Shown one piece after another: positions 57,737 to 64,000 of a stretch of DNA of 64,000 bases; within the stretch, counting starts at the first letter, position 1, and each line of letters begins with the position of its first letter. The translations under genes were made by a program, and so were the position numbers. The stretch covers positions 95,722 to 159,721 of the forward strand of contig NZ_JAPNLM010000019.1 of the NCBI RefSeq assembly GCF_026627255.1. Direction: 5' to 3'. Under the pieces are notes generated by a model. The model had not been told where the DNA came from. It saw nothing but the letters and a program-made list of their open reading frames with translations, and made no database searches. This DNA is from Streptomyces antarcticus. GTDB taxonomy: Bacteria; Actinomycetota; Actinomycetes; Streptomycetales; Streptomycetaceae.

Positions 57737-57773
57737 CGCCGGCCCCCGGAGCCTGGGGCTCCGGGGGCCGGCG
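57737..57773. terminator. Bidirectional terminator after the afsQ operon
   Basis: Perfect 17-bp stem (57737-57753 with 57757-57773, left arm CGCCGGCCCCCGGAGCC), three-base loop TGG. It separates the afsQ operon from the convergent phosphosugar mutase gene. Confidence 0.8.
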
Positions 57774-57795
57774 GGTGTCGGGCGCGTCGGGAGGG

Positions 57796-59451
57796 CTAGA
57801 TTCCGGCAGCCGCCGCCAGGTCCTTCTTGACCGCGTCCAGGATCTCCTGGCCGCGGGTGCGGGCCGCGGCGAGGCCGGAGGCGTCGGCGACCGGGACCAC
57901 CACCTCCAGGTAGCACTTCAGCTTCGGCTCGGTGCCGGACGGGCGGACGATCACCCGGGCCTTGTAGTCACCGTCCAGGTAGTAGCGCAGGCCGTCCGTG
58001 GGCGGCAGCGCCGCCGAACCGACGGACAGGTCCTCCGCCGAGACGACCCGCAGACCGGCGAGGGACACCGGGGGCTCGGCCCGCAGCGCGGCCATCGCCG
58101 AGGCGATCACCGACAGGTCCGAGACGCGGACCGACAGCTGGTCGGTGGCGTGCAGGCCGTGGGCCAGCGCCAGGTCGTCCAGCAGGTCGGTCAGGGTGCG
58201 GCCCTGCTCCTTCAGCTCCGAGGCCAGCTCCGCCACCAGCAGGGCGGCGGTGACGCCGTCCTTGTCGCGGACGCCCTCGGGGTCCACGCAGTAGCCGAGC
58301 GCCTCCTCGTAGCCGTAGCGCAGGCCCTCGACGCGGGCGATCCACTTGAAGCCCGTCAGGGTCTCCTCGTAGCCGACGCCCGCCGCCTCCGCGATCCGGC
58401 CCAGCAGGCTGGACGAGACGATCGACTCGGCGAACACGCCCTGCGCGCCCTTGCGCACCAGGTGCGCCGCCAGCAGCGCGCCGACCTCGTCGCCGCGCAG
58501 CATCCGCCAGCCGGTGGCCGACGCGCCGTCCGGGACGGCCACCGCACAGCGGTCCGCGTCCGGGTCGTTGGCGATCACGATGTCGGGGTTCACCTCGGCG
58601 GCCTTCGCGAAGGACAGGTCCATCGCGCCCGGCTCCTCCGGGTTGGGGAACGCCACGGTCGGGAAGGCCGGGTCGGGCTCGGCCTGCTCGGCGACCAGGA
58701 CCGGCTCCGGGAACCCGGCGCGGGCGAAGGCCGCCAGGACGACGTCCTTGCCGACGCCGTGCATGGCCGTGTAGACGGTCCGTACGCCCCGGGCGGACCC
58801 GGGGGTCAGCACGGCGTCGGTGCGGGCCAGGTAGGCATCCAGGACCTCGTCGCCGAGGTCCTCCCAGCCGGACTCCGGGCGGGGGACCGAGGCGAGGGTG
58901 TCCACGCGGGCGATCTCCGCCGCGATCTCCACGTCCGCCGGGGAGACGATCTGCGAGCCGTCGCCCAGGTAGACCTTGTAGCCGTTGTCCCGGGGCGGGT
59001 TGTGGCTCGCGGTCACCTCGACGCCGGCGACGGCGCCCAGGTGCCTTATGGCGTACGCCAGGACGGGCGTCGGCAGCGGGCGGGGCAGGACGGCCGCACG
59101 CAGTCCGGCGCCGGTCATGACCGCCGCGGTGTCGCGGGCGAAGTCCGCCGACTTGTAGCGGGCGTCGTAGCCCACGACGACCAGGCCGCCGGCGTGACCC
59201 TGGGCCTTCAGGTAGGCCGCGAGGCCCGCCGCCGCCCGGATGACCACGGCGCGGTTCATCCGCATCGGGCCCGCGCCCAGCTCGCCGCGCAGTCCGGCGG
59301 TGCCGAACTGGAGCGTGCCGGCGAAGCGCTCCGCGAGCTCCGCCGTGTCGCCCGCGTCGACGAGCGCGGCGAGCTCGGCCGCCGTCCCGGGGTCCGGGTC
59401 CTCCGCCAGCCAGGCCCGCGCCCGGGTGATCAGGTCGTCCTGTTCCTGCAC
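57796..59451 (-). CDS. Phosphoglucomutase/phosphomannomutase family enzyme (probable phosphopentomutase role)
   Basis: 551-residue alpha-D-phosphohexomutase. Active-site parts in order: FGTAGLRGELGAGPMRMN, GVEVTASHNPPRDNGYKVY with the phospho-Ser, IVIANDPDADRCAVAV with the metal Asp set, KWIARVEGLRYGYEEALGYCVDP with sugar-binding residues, and ARVIVRPSGTEPKLKCYLEV as the phosphate loop. PMM-type enzymes can act as phosphopentomutases, and this one lies directly after purine nucleoside phosphorylase, which makes ribose-1-phosphate. GTG start at 59451; 75 bases separate it from the upstream gene. Confidence 0.9.
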   Translation of the reverse strand: MQEQDDLITRARAWLAEDPDPGTAAELAALVDAGDTAELAERFAGTLQFGTAGLRGELGAGPMRMNRAVVIRAAAGLAAYLKAQGHAGGLVVVGYDARYKSADFARDTAAVMTGAGLRAAVLPRPLPTPVLAYAIRHLGAVAGVEVTASHNPPRDNGYKVYLGDGSQIVSPADVEIAAEIARVDTLASVPRPESGWEDLGDEVLDAYLARTDAVLTPGSARGVRTVYTAMHGVGKDVVLAAFARAGFPEPVLVAEQAEPDPAFPTVAFPNPEEPGAMDLSFAKAAEVNPDIVIANDPDADRCAVAVPDGASATGWRMLRGDEVGALLAAHLVRKGAQGVFAESIVSSSLLGRIAEAAGVGYEETLTGFKWIARVEGLRYGYEEALGYCVDPEGVRDKDGVTAALLVAELASELKEQGRTLTDLLDDLALAHGLHATDQLSVRVSDLSVIASAMAALRAEPPVSLAGLRVVSAEDLSVGSAALPPTDGLRYYLDGDYKARVIVRPSGTEPKLKCYLEVVVPVADASGLAAARTRGQEILDAVKKDLAAAAGI

Positions 59452-59526
59452 TGCTTCCGCCTTACCTCTCGTACCTCTGGGGGCCCCTGCGGCCCTCTGC
59501 GGCCCTGCGGCCTCTCGCGCGGTCGC

Positions 59527-60333
59527 TCAGATGCGCGCGAGGACCCGGGTCAGCAGCGTGCCCATGCGCGAGGCCGAGTCGCGGCCGGCCTGGAGCACCT
59601 CTTCGTGGTTGAGCGGCTCGCCCGACAGGCCCGCCGCCAGGTTGGTGACCAGGGAGATGCCCAGCACCTCGGCGCCGGCCTCGCGGGCGGCGATGGCCTC
59701 CAGCACGGTGGACATGCCGACCAGGTCGGCGCCCATCACGCGGATCATGTTGATCTCGGCCGGGGTCTCGTAGTGCGGGCCGGGGAACTGCACGTAGACG
59801 CCCTCTTCGAGGGTCTCGTCGATCTCCTTGCACATCGCGCGCAGGCGAGGCGAGTAGAGGTCGGTGAGGTCCACGAAGTTCGCGCCGACGATCGGCGAGG
59901 TGGCCGTGAGGTTCAGGTGGTCGCTGATCAGGACCGGCTGGCCGGGCTTCATGCCCTCGCGCAGGCCGCCACAGCCGTTGGTCAGCACGATGGTCTTGCA
60001 GCCGGCGGCGACGGCCGTGCGCACGCCGTGGGCGACGGCGGCGACGCCGCGGCCCTCGTAGTAGTGGGTCCGGCCGAGGAAGAGCAGCGCGCGCTTGTCG
60101 CCGATCTTGTACGAGCGGATCTTGCCGCCGTGGCCCTCGACGGCGGGGGGCGGGAAGCCGGGCAGCTCGGTGACCGGGAACTCGGCCTCGGGCGCACCGA
60201 GCGCCTCTGCGGCGGGGGCCCAGCCGGAGCCCATCACGAGGGCGACATCGTGGGTCTCGGCGCCGGTCAGCTCGCGCAGACGGGCGGCTGCGGCGTCGGC
60301 GGCGGCGAAGGGGTCGGTAACAGATGCGTTCAC
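59527..60333 (-). CDS. punA: Purine-nucleoside phosphorylase (trimeric type)
   Basis: 268-residue enzyme that splits inosine, guanosine and their deoxy forms with phosphate. Signatures: VALVMGSGWAPAAEAL, GRTHYYEGRGVAAVAHGVR, TNGCGGLREGMKPGQPVLISDHLNLTATSPIVG, and QFPGPHYETPAEINMIRVMGADLVGMSTVLEAIAA. It is the first gene of a minus-strand unit with the phosphosugar mutase. GTG 60333 is 26 bases after the shared operator. Confidence 0.94.
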   Translation of the reverse strand: MNASVTDPFAAADAAAARLRELTGAETHDVALVMGSGWAPAAEALGAPEAEFPVTELPGFPPPAVEGHGGKIRSYKIGDKRALLFLGRTHYYEGRGVAAVAHGVRTAVAAGCKTIVLTNGCGGLREGMKPGQPVLISDHLNLTATSPIVGANFVDLTDLYSPRLRAMCKEIDETLEEGVYVQFPGPHYETPAEINMIRVMGADLVGMSTVLEAIAAREAGAEVLGISLVTNLAAGLSGEPLNHEEVLQAGRDSASRMGTLLTRVLARI

Positions 60334-60358
60334 GCGGACGAGCGTAACCGCTCAATCC

Positions 60359-60370
60359 CTACGCGCGTAG
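60359..60370. promoter_or_regulatory. Nucleoside-regulon operator upstream of punA
   Basis: Perfect CTACGCGCGTAG, 26 bases before the GTG of punA on the minus strand. No clear -35 is seen. The 164 bases between here and the gamma-glutamylcyclotransferase stop hold only a G-rich tract. Confidence 0.75.
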
Positions 60371-60534
60371 ATGGCGCAGCTCACGGTGTTCGGATCGTTG
60401 CCTTGTCGTTTCCGCCGAATCGTCCCGGTCGCGCGGTGCGGGACCGGTGCGGGGCGGGCGCCGGCGGTGGGGCGGGCGGCGGGCCGGGCGGTGGGGCCGG
60501 TGGGGCGCCGGGCCGGTGGGGCGGGCCGCAGGGC

Positions 60535-60972
60535 TCAGCAGGGGCGCTTGCGCAGTTCCATCACGTAGTCGTGCGGGGCGCCGGCGGACTCGGCGGCGTC
60601 GGCCAGCTCGCCCAGGTAACGGGCGGAGGGCAGGCCGCCCTCGTAGCCGTTCAGCACGTACACCCAGGCCGCCTCCTCGCCCTCGAGGGTGTGCACCCGT
60701 ACGCGCATCCGGCGGTAGATGTCGAGCCCGACGCCCTCCCAGCGGTCCATCGACTCCTCGTCGAGCGGCGCGATGTCGTACATGGCGACGAAGATCTGGT
60801 GGCGCGGCGCCTCCACGATCGTGGCGAGAGCGCCCTCCCACCCCATCTGCTCGCCGCCGAAGGTCAGCCGCCAGTCGTTGATCCAGCCCGTGCCGCGCAG
60901 CGGCGAATGGGGAGCGCGGCGCGTCATCAGCCGCGGGTCGAGGTTGCCGGCGTACGCGGCGTAGAGCGACAT
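60535..60972 (-). CDS. Gamma-glutamylcyclotransferase-like protein
   Basis: 145-residue protein of the GGCT/AIG2-like fold. It starts MSLYAAYAGNLDPRLM; the usual YGSNL substrate loop is here YAGNLD. The catalytic-Glu region FVAMYDIAPLDEESMDRWEGVGLDIYRRMRV fits well. The family cyclises gamma-glutamyl residues to 5-oxoproline, but the substrate in mycothiol-using actinobacteria is unclear. ATG at 60972. It is divergent from the quinone dehydrogenase gene. Confidence 0.85.
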   Translation of the reverse strand: MSLYAAYAGNLDPRLMTRRAPHSPLRGTGWINDWRLTFGGEQMGWEGALATIVEAPRHQIFVAMYDIAPLDEESMDRWEGVGLDIYRRMRVRVHTLEGEEAAWVYVLNGYEGGLPSARYLGELADAAESAGAPHDYVMELRKRPC

Positions 60973-61145
60973 GTGGTCGAGGGTACGGGAGGGGCGGTGG
61001 TGGCCGCGTTCCCGGATGGAGGGACCGGGCGCGAAGCACCTTGATGCGTGCGGGACAATGGGGCACGGAATGCATCCCCCGGGGAGACCCCCCGGAACAC
61101 CGGCCGGGGCGGCAGCCGACCGGGTAGACGTGAGGCGGACTTTTC

Positions 61146-62585
61146 GTGACCCGGATCGTGATCATCGGCGGCGGACCCGGCGGGTATGAGGCAGCCCTGG
61201 TGGGGGCCCAGCTCGGCGCGGAGGTGACCGTCGTCGACTGCGACGGTCTGGGCGGGGCGTCGGTCCTGACCGACTGCGTTCCCTCGAAGACGCTCATCGC
61301 GACGGCCGAGGTCATGACGACCTTCGACTCGTCGTACGAGGAGCTCGGCATCGTCGTCGCTGACGACACCCCGCACATCGAGCAGGCCGCGCGCGTCGTC
61401 GGCGTGGACCTCGGCAAGGTCAACCGGCGCGTCAAGCGCCTCGCGCTCGCCCAGTCGCACGACATCACCGCCTCCGTCACCCGCGCGGGCGCCCGCGTGA
61501 TGCGCGGCCGCGGCAAGCTCGGCGGCCCGCAGGGCATCGACGGCACCCGGGACGTCATCGTCACGGCCGCCGACGGTTCGGAGACGATCCTCACGGCAGA
61601 CGCCGTACTGATCGCGACCGGCGGACACCCCCGCGAGATCCCGGACGCGATGCCCGACGGCGAGCGCATCCTGAACTGGACCCAGGTCTACGACCTGGAG
61701 GAGCTCCCCGAGGAGCTCATCGTGGTCGGCTCCGGCGTGACGGGCGCCGAGTTCGCCGGCGCCTACCAGGCCCTCGGCTCCCGGGTGACGCTCGTCTCCT
61801 CCCGCGACCGGGTGCTGCCGGGCGAGGACCCGGACGCCGCCGCCGTACTGGAGGACGTCTTCCGGCGCCGCGGCATGAACGTCGTCGGGCGCTCGCGCGC
61901 CGAGTCCGCGAAGCGGGTCGGCGACCGGGTCGAGGTCACGCTGTCGGACGGCCGGGTGCTGACCGGCACGCACTGCCTGATGGCGGTCGGCGCGATCCCG
62001 AACACCAGGAACATGAACCTGGAGGAGTCGGGCGTCCGTCTCAAGGACTCCGGGCACATCTGGACCGACAAGGTGTCCCGTACGTCGTCTCCCGGCGTGT
62101 ACGCGGCCGGCGACGTCACCGGCGTTTTCGCCCTCGCCTCGGTCGCCGCCATGCAGGGCCGCATCGCGATGTACCACTTCCTCGGCGACGCGGTGGCCCC
62201 GCTGGACCTGAAGACGGTCTCCTCGAACGTGTTCACCGACCCCGAGATCGCCACCGTGGGCTACACCCAGGCGGACGTGGACTCCGGCAAGATCGACGCA
62301 CGGGTGGTGAAGCTGCCGCTGCTGCGCAACCCGCGCGCGAAGATGCAGGGCATCCGGGACGGCTTCGTGAAGATGTTCTGCCGCCCGGGCACGGGCATCG
62401 TGGTCGGCGGCGTGGTCGTCTCCCCGCGTGCGAGCGAGCTCATCCACCCGATCTCGATCGCGGTCGACAACAACCTGACGGTCGAGCAGATCGCAAACGC
62501 GTTCACCGTGTACCCCTCGCTGTCCGGTTCGATCGCCGAGGTGGCCCGCCAGCTCCACACCCGCAAGGCGGAAGGCAAGGCCTGA
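61146..62585 (+). CDS. NAD(P)H-quinone dehydrogenase, LpdA-like flavoprotein
   Basis: 479-residue FAD enzyme of the disulfide-reductase fold: TRIVIIGGGPGGYEAALVGAQLGAEVTVVDCDGLGGASVLTDCVPSK, a second dinucleotide site ELIVVGSGVTGAEFAGAYQALGSRVTLVSS, and GVYAAGDVTG. The redox CxxxxC motif is degraded: the first Cys is replaced (GGASVLTDCVPSK), and the C-terminal His-Glu pair of lipoamide dehydrogenases is absent. This matches M. tuberculosis LpdA, which reduces quinones rather than disulfides. GTG start. It lies divergently from the cyclotransferase gene and has no operator of the nucleoside type. Confidence 0.9.
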   Translation: MTRIVIIGGGPGGYEAALVGAQLGAEVTVVDCDGLGGASVLTDCVPSKTLIATAEVMTTFDSSYEELGIVVADDTPHIEQAARVVGVDLGKVNRRVKRLALAQSHDITASVTRAGARVMRGRGKLGGPQGIDGTRDVIVTAADGSETILTADAVLIATGGHPREIPDAMPDGERILNWTQVYDLEELPEELIVVGSGVTGAEFAGAYQALGSRVTLVSSRDRVLPGEDPDAAAVLEDVFRRRGMNVVGRSRAESAKRVGDRVEVTLSDGRVLTGTHCLMAVGAIPNTRNMNLEESGVRLKDSGHIWTDKVSRTSSPGVYAAGDVTGVFALASVAAMQGRIAMYHFLGDAVAPLDLKTVSSNVFTDPEIATVGYTQADVDSGKIDARVVKLPLLRNPRAKMQGIRDGFVKMFCRPGTGIVVGGVVVSPRASELIHPISIAVDNNLTVEQIANAFTVYPSLSGSIAEVARQLHTRKAEGKA

Positions 62586-62760
62586 TCCGTCCCAACCGCC
62601 CCATGCCGCACCGGTGTTGGGGCGGTGGGTCGCCGTGTGGCCGTCCGTTCACCCAAGTCTCGGGCCGCGTATACCACTAGTCGCCCTGCCATACGGACAA
62701 CTTCGGTATTCCGGCGCAAGGAGCTGAAAGCAGACGGTCATTGGGGTTACTGTCAGTTTC

Positions 62761-63717
62761 GTGTTCGCTGCAGAACGTCGCCAATTGATCCTCGAAATGG
62801 TGCGGGCCAACGGAGCGGTATCGCTCCGGGAGCTCGCCCGCGTCGTCCAGACCTCCGAAGTGACCGTACGGCGGGACGTGCGGGCGCTGGAGGCAGAAGG
62901 ACTCCTCGACCGCCGGCACGGCGGTGCGGTCTTGCCGGGCGGTTTCACGCGGGAGTCCGGCTTTCCGCAAAAGTCCCATCTCGCGACGGCGGAGAAGACC
63001 GCCATCGCCGACGTCGCGGCCTCCCTCGTGGAAGAGGGTGAGGCCATCGTCGTCGGCGCGGGCACCACGACCCAGGAGCTGGCCCGCCGGCTCGCCCGGG
63101 TGCCCGGACTGACCGTGGTGACCAACTCCCTCCTGGTCGCCCAGGCGCTGGCCCATGCCAACCGGGTGGAGGTCGTCATGACCGGCGGCACCCTCCGCGG
63201 GTCCAACTACGCCCTCGTGGGCAGCGGTGCGGAGCAGTCCCTCCAGGGGCTGCGCGTCTCCCGGGCCTTCCTGAGCGGGAGCGGCCTGACGGCCGAACGC
63301 GGGCTGTCCACGTCCAACATGCTCAGCGCGAGCGTGGACCGGGCCCTCGTCCAGGCGGCGGCGGAGGTGGTCGTCCTGGCGGACCACACGAAGCTGGGCA
63401 CGGACACCATGTTCCAGACGGTGCCGACCGACGTCATGACCCGCCTGGTCACGGACGAGCCGCCGCCGCACGACGACCGCGCGGCCACGGAACTCCAGGC
63501 CCTCGCCGACCAGGGCGTACAGATCACGGTGGCGGGCTCGGCCCACCCGGCCGCGGCCGGCGACCCGATGCAGGGGCGTCGCCCCCGCCGCGACTCCCCC
63601 CTCCCGGTCCAGCGCCGGGGCGCCCCGCCGTCGCAACTGCGCAGCGCGTCGTCCCTCCCGGACCCGGGCGACCGCGAGCGCGAACGGGCGAGGGTGGCGG
63701 ACATGCGACGGCGGTGA
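62761..63717 (+). CDS. DeoR family transcriptional regulator
   Basis: 318-residue regulator. The helix-turn-helix is AAERRQLILEMVRANGAVSLRELARVVQTSEVTVRRDVRALEAEGLLDRRHGGAVLP. The sugar-phosphate-sensing DeoRC domain follows: TAEKTAIADVAASLVEEGEAIVVGAGTTTQELARRL, VVTNSLLVAQAL, VVLADHTKLG. The last 70 residues are Arg/Pro-rich and atypical. GTG at 62761 with TTACTGT at 62745-62751 as a possible -10 suggests a leaderless message. Location among nucleoside genes, and the class's preference for phosphorylated sugars, make it a candidate regulator of the CTACGCGCGTAG sites; no site lies at its own promoter. Confidence 0.9.
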   Translation: MFAAERRQLILEMVRANGAVSLRELARVVQTSEVTVRRDVRALEAEGLLDRRHGGAVLPGGFTRESGFPQKSHLATAEKTAIADVAASLVEEGEAIVVGAGTTTQELARRLARVPGLTVVTNSLLVAQALAHANRVEVVMTGGTLRGSNYALVGSGAEQSLQGLRVSRAFLSGSGLTAERGLSTSNMLSASVDRALVQAAAEVVVLADHTKLGTDTMFQTVPTDVMTRLVTDEPPPHDDRAATELQALADQGVQITVAGSAHPAAAGDPMQGRRPRRDSPLPVQRRGAPPSQLRSASSLPDPGDRERERARVADMRRR

Positions 63718-63753
63718 CGGCTCGGCTGCATCCCGCAGCGGCCCTCCGTATAT

Positions 63754-63797
63754 GACATCGGCCCCCAGGACCCGGACGGGTCCTGGGGGCCGATGTC
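63754..63797. terminator. Bidirectional terminator between the DeoR and carboxylase genes
   Basis: Perfect 20-bp inverted repeat (63754-63773 with 63778-63797, left arm GACATCGGCCCCCAGG), four-base loop GGAC, in the 98-base convergent gap. Confidence 0.88.
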
Positions 63798-63815
63798 GTC
63801 TGGCGACTCGGGAGA

Positions 63816-64000
63816 TCAGTCCTTGATCTCGCAGATGGTGGCGCCGGAGGTGAGGGAGGCGCCGATCTCGGCTTTGAGGCCGGTGATGGTGCCGGAGCGG
63901 TGGGCGTTGAGGGGCTGCTCCATCTTCATGGCTTCGAGGACGACGATGAGTTCGCCCTCGGTGACCTGCTGGCCTTCTTCGACGGCGACCTTGACGATGG
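63816..64000 (-). CDS. Acyl-CoA carboxylase biotin carboxyl carrier domain, N-terminal part cut by window edge
   Basis: Only the last 61 codons are in the window: IVKVAVEEGQQVTEGELIVVLEAMKMEQPLNAHRSGTITGLKAEIGASLTSGATICEIKD, read from the minus strand. EAMKMEQ is the biotinylation site with the biotin Lys. In S. coelicolor the gene next to this DeoR gene codes the fused biotin carboxylase/carrier subunit AccA2, so this is most likely the end of accA2, although a stand-alone carrier subunit cannot be excluded from this fragment. Confidence 0.85.
   Translation of the reverse strand, partial: IVKVAVEEGQQVTEGELIVVLEAMKMEQPLNAHRSGTITGLKAEIGASLTSGATICEIKD

Noticed and set aside
1..64000. tRNA genes, rRNA or attachment sites
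   Set aside because: I looked for the T-loop GGTTCGA(A/G)TCC-type string with a matching acceptor end and for long direct repeats that would mark an integrated element and found none.

Overview
The window is high-GC actinobacterial DNA. Gene content and order match the Streptomyces chromosome core: the run glyA - trpS - D-Ala-D-Ala carboxypeptidase - sdh - nonulosonate glycopolymer genes - nucleoside ABC transporter - cdd/deoA - add - sigQ/afsQ1/afsQ2 - purine nucleoside phosphorylase - lpdA-like flavoprotein - DeoR regulator - acyl-CoA carboxylase follows the S. coelicolor region I know as roughly SCO4837 to SCO4921. Many starts are GTG, several stop/start pairs overlap by 1-4 bases, and hairpins without U-tracts end many units. 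I saw no rRNA, tRNA, CRISPR, insertion sequence or prophage.

Layout. 1-8.3 kb: a truncated rocD on the minus strand, then glyA behind a ZTP (pfl-type) riboswitch, trpS, a 2H phosphoesterase, a YihY membrane protein, a carboxypeptidase (minus), a small membrane protein and a metallophosphoesterase. 8.4-11.4 kb: a minus-strand operon of a membrane protein, a DCC-family thiol oxidoreductase and a TetR regulator, whose promoter carries two TTGAACnnGTTCAA operators. Next to it lie two large tandem imperfect palindromes. 11.5-14.9 kb: sdhCDAB (minus). 15-20 kb: an OHCU-decarboxylase-like gene, an ECF sigma factor with a coupled membrane partner, an L,D-transpeptidase lipoprotein and a LysE exporter. 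20-27 kb: a surface-glycopolymer locus with a polysialyltransferase-like protein and GT2 enzyme (minus), and a DUF6716-type glycosyltransferase, a NeuA-NeuB fusion and a GT52-like protein (plus). 27-36 kb: an M20 amidohydrolase, then a nucleoside uptake and salvage block (BMP lipoprotein, ATPase, two permeases, cytidine deaminase, thymidine phosphorylase). 36-49 kb: Uma2, STAS, ECF sigma with SnoaL-like domain, a second L,D-transpeptidase, MFS/LysR pair, LuxR/ATP-grasp pair, cupin, alpha/beta hydrolase, adenosine deaminase and small envelope proteins. 49-57.6 kb: deoC with two aldehyde dehydrogenases, a kinase, sigQ, afsQ1-afsQ2 and a lipoprotein. 57.8-64 kb: a phosphosugar mutase, purine nucleoside phosphorylase, gamma-glutamylcyclotransferase, quinone dehydrogenase, DeoR regulator and the 3' end of an acyl-CoA carboxylase gene.

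The strongest system-level signal is the palindrome CTACGCGCGTAG or a close variant. It lies just upstream of six separate transcription units, all of nucleoside uptake or breakdown: BMP lipoprotein, ATPase-permease-cdd, deoA, add, deoC-ALDH and purine nucleoside phosphorylase. I read this as one dispersed regulon: import, deamination, phosphorolysis, then deoxyribose-5-phosphate cleavage and acetaldehyde oxidation. The DeoR protein at 62.8 kb is a candidate regulator, not a proven one. Other points of interest are the two palindromes at 10.4-10.66 kb, the in-frame NeuA-NeuB fusion without a SAF domain, and the lack of a normal start codon at the usual place in the nucleoside ATPase gene.
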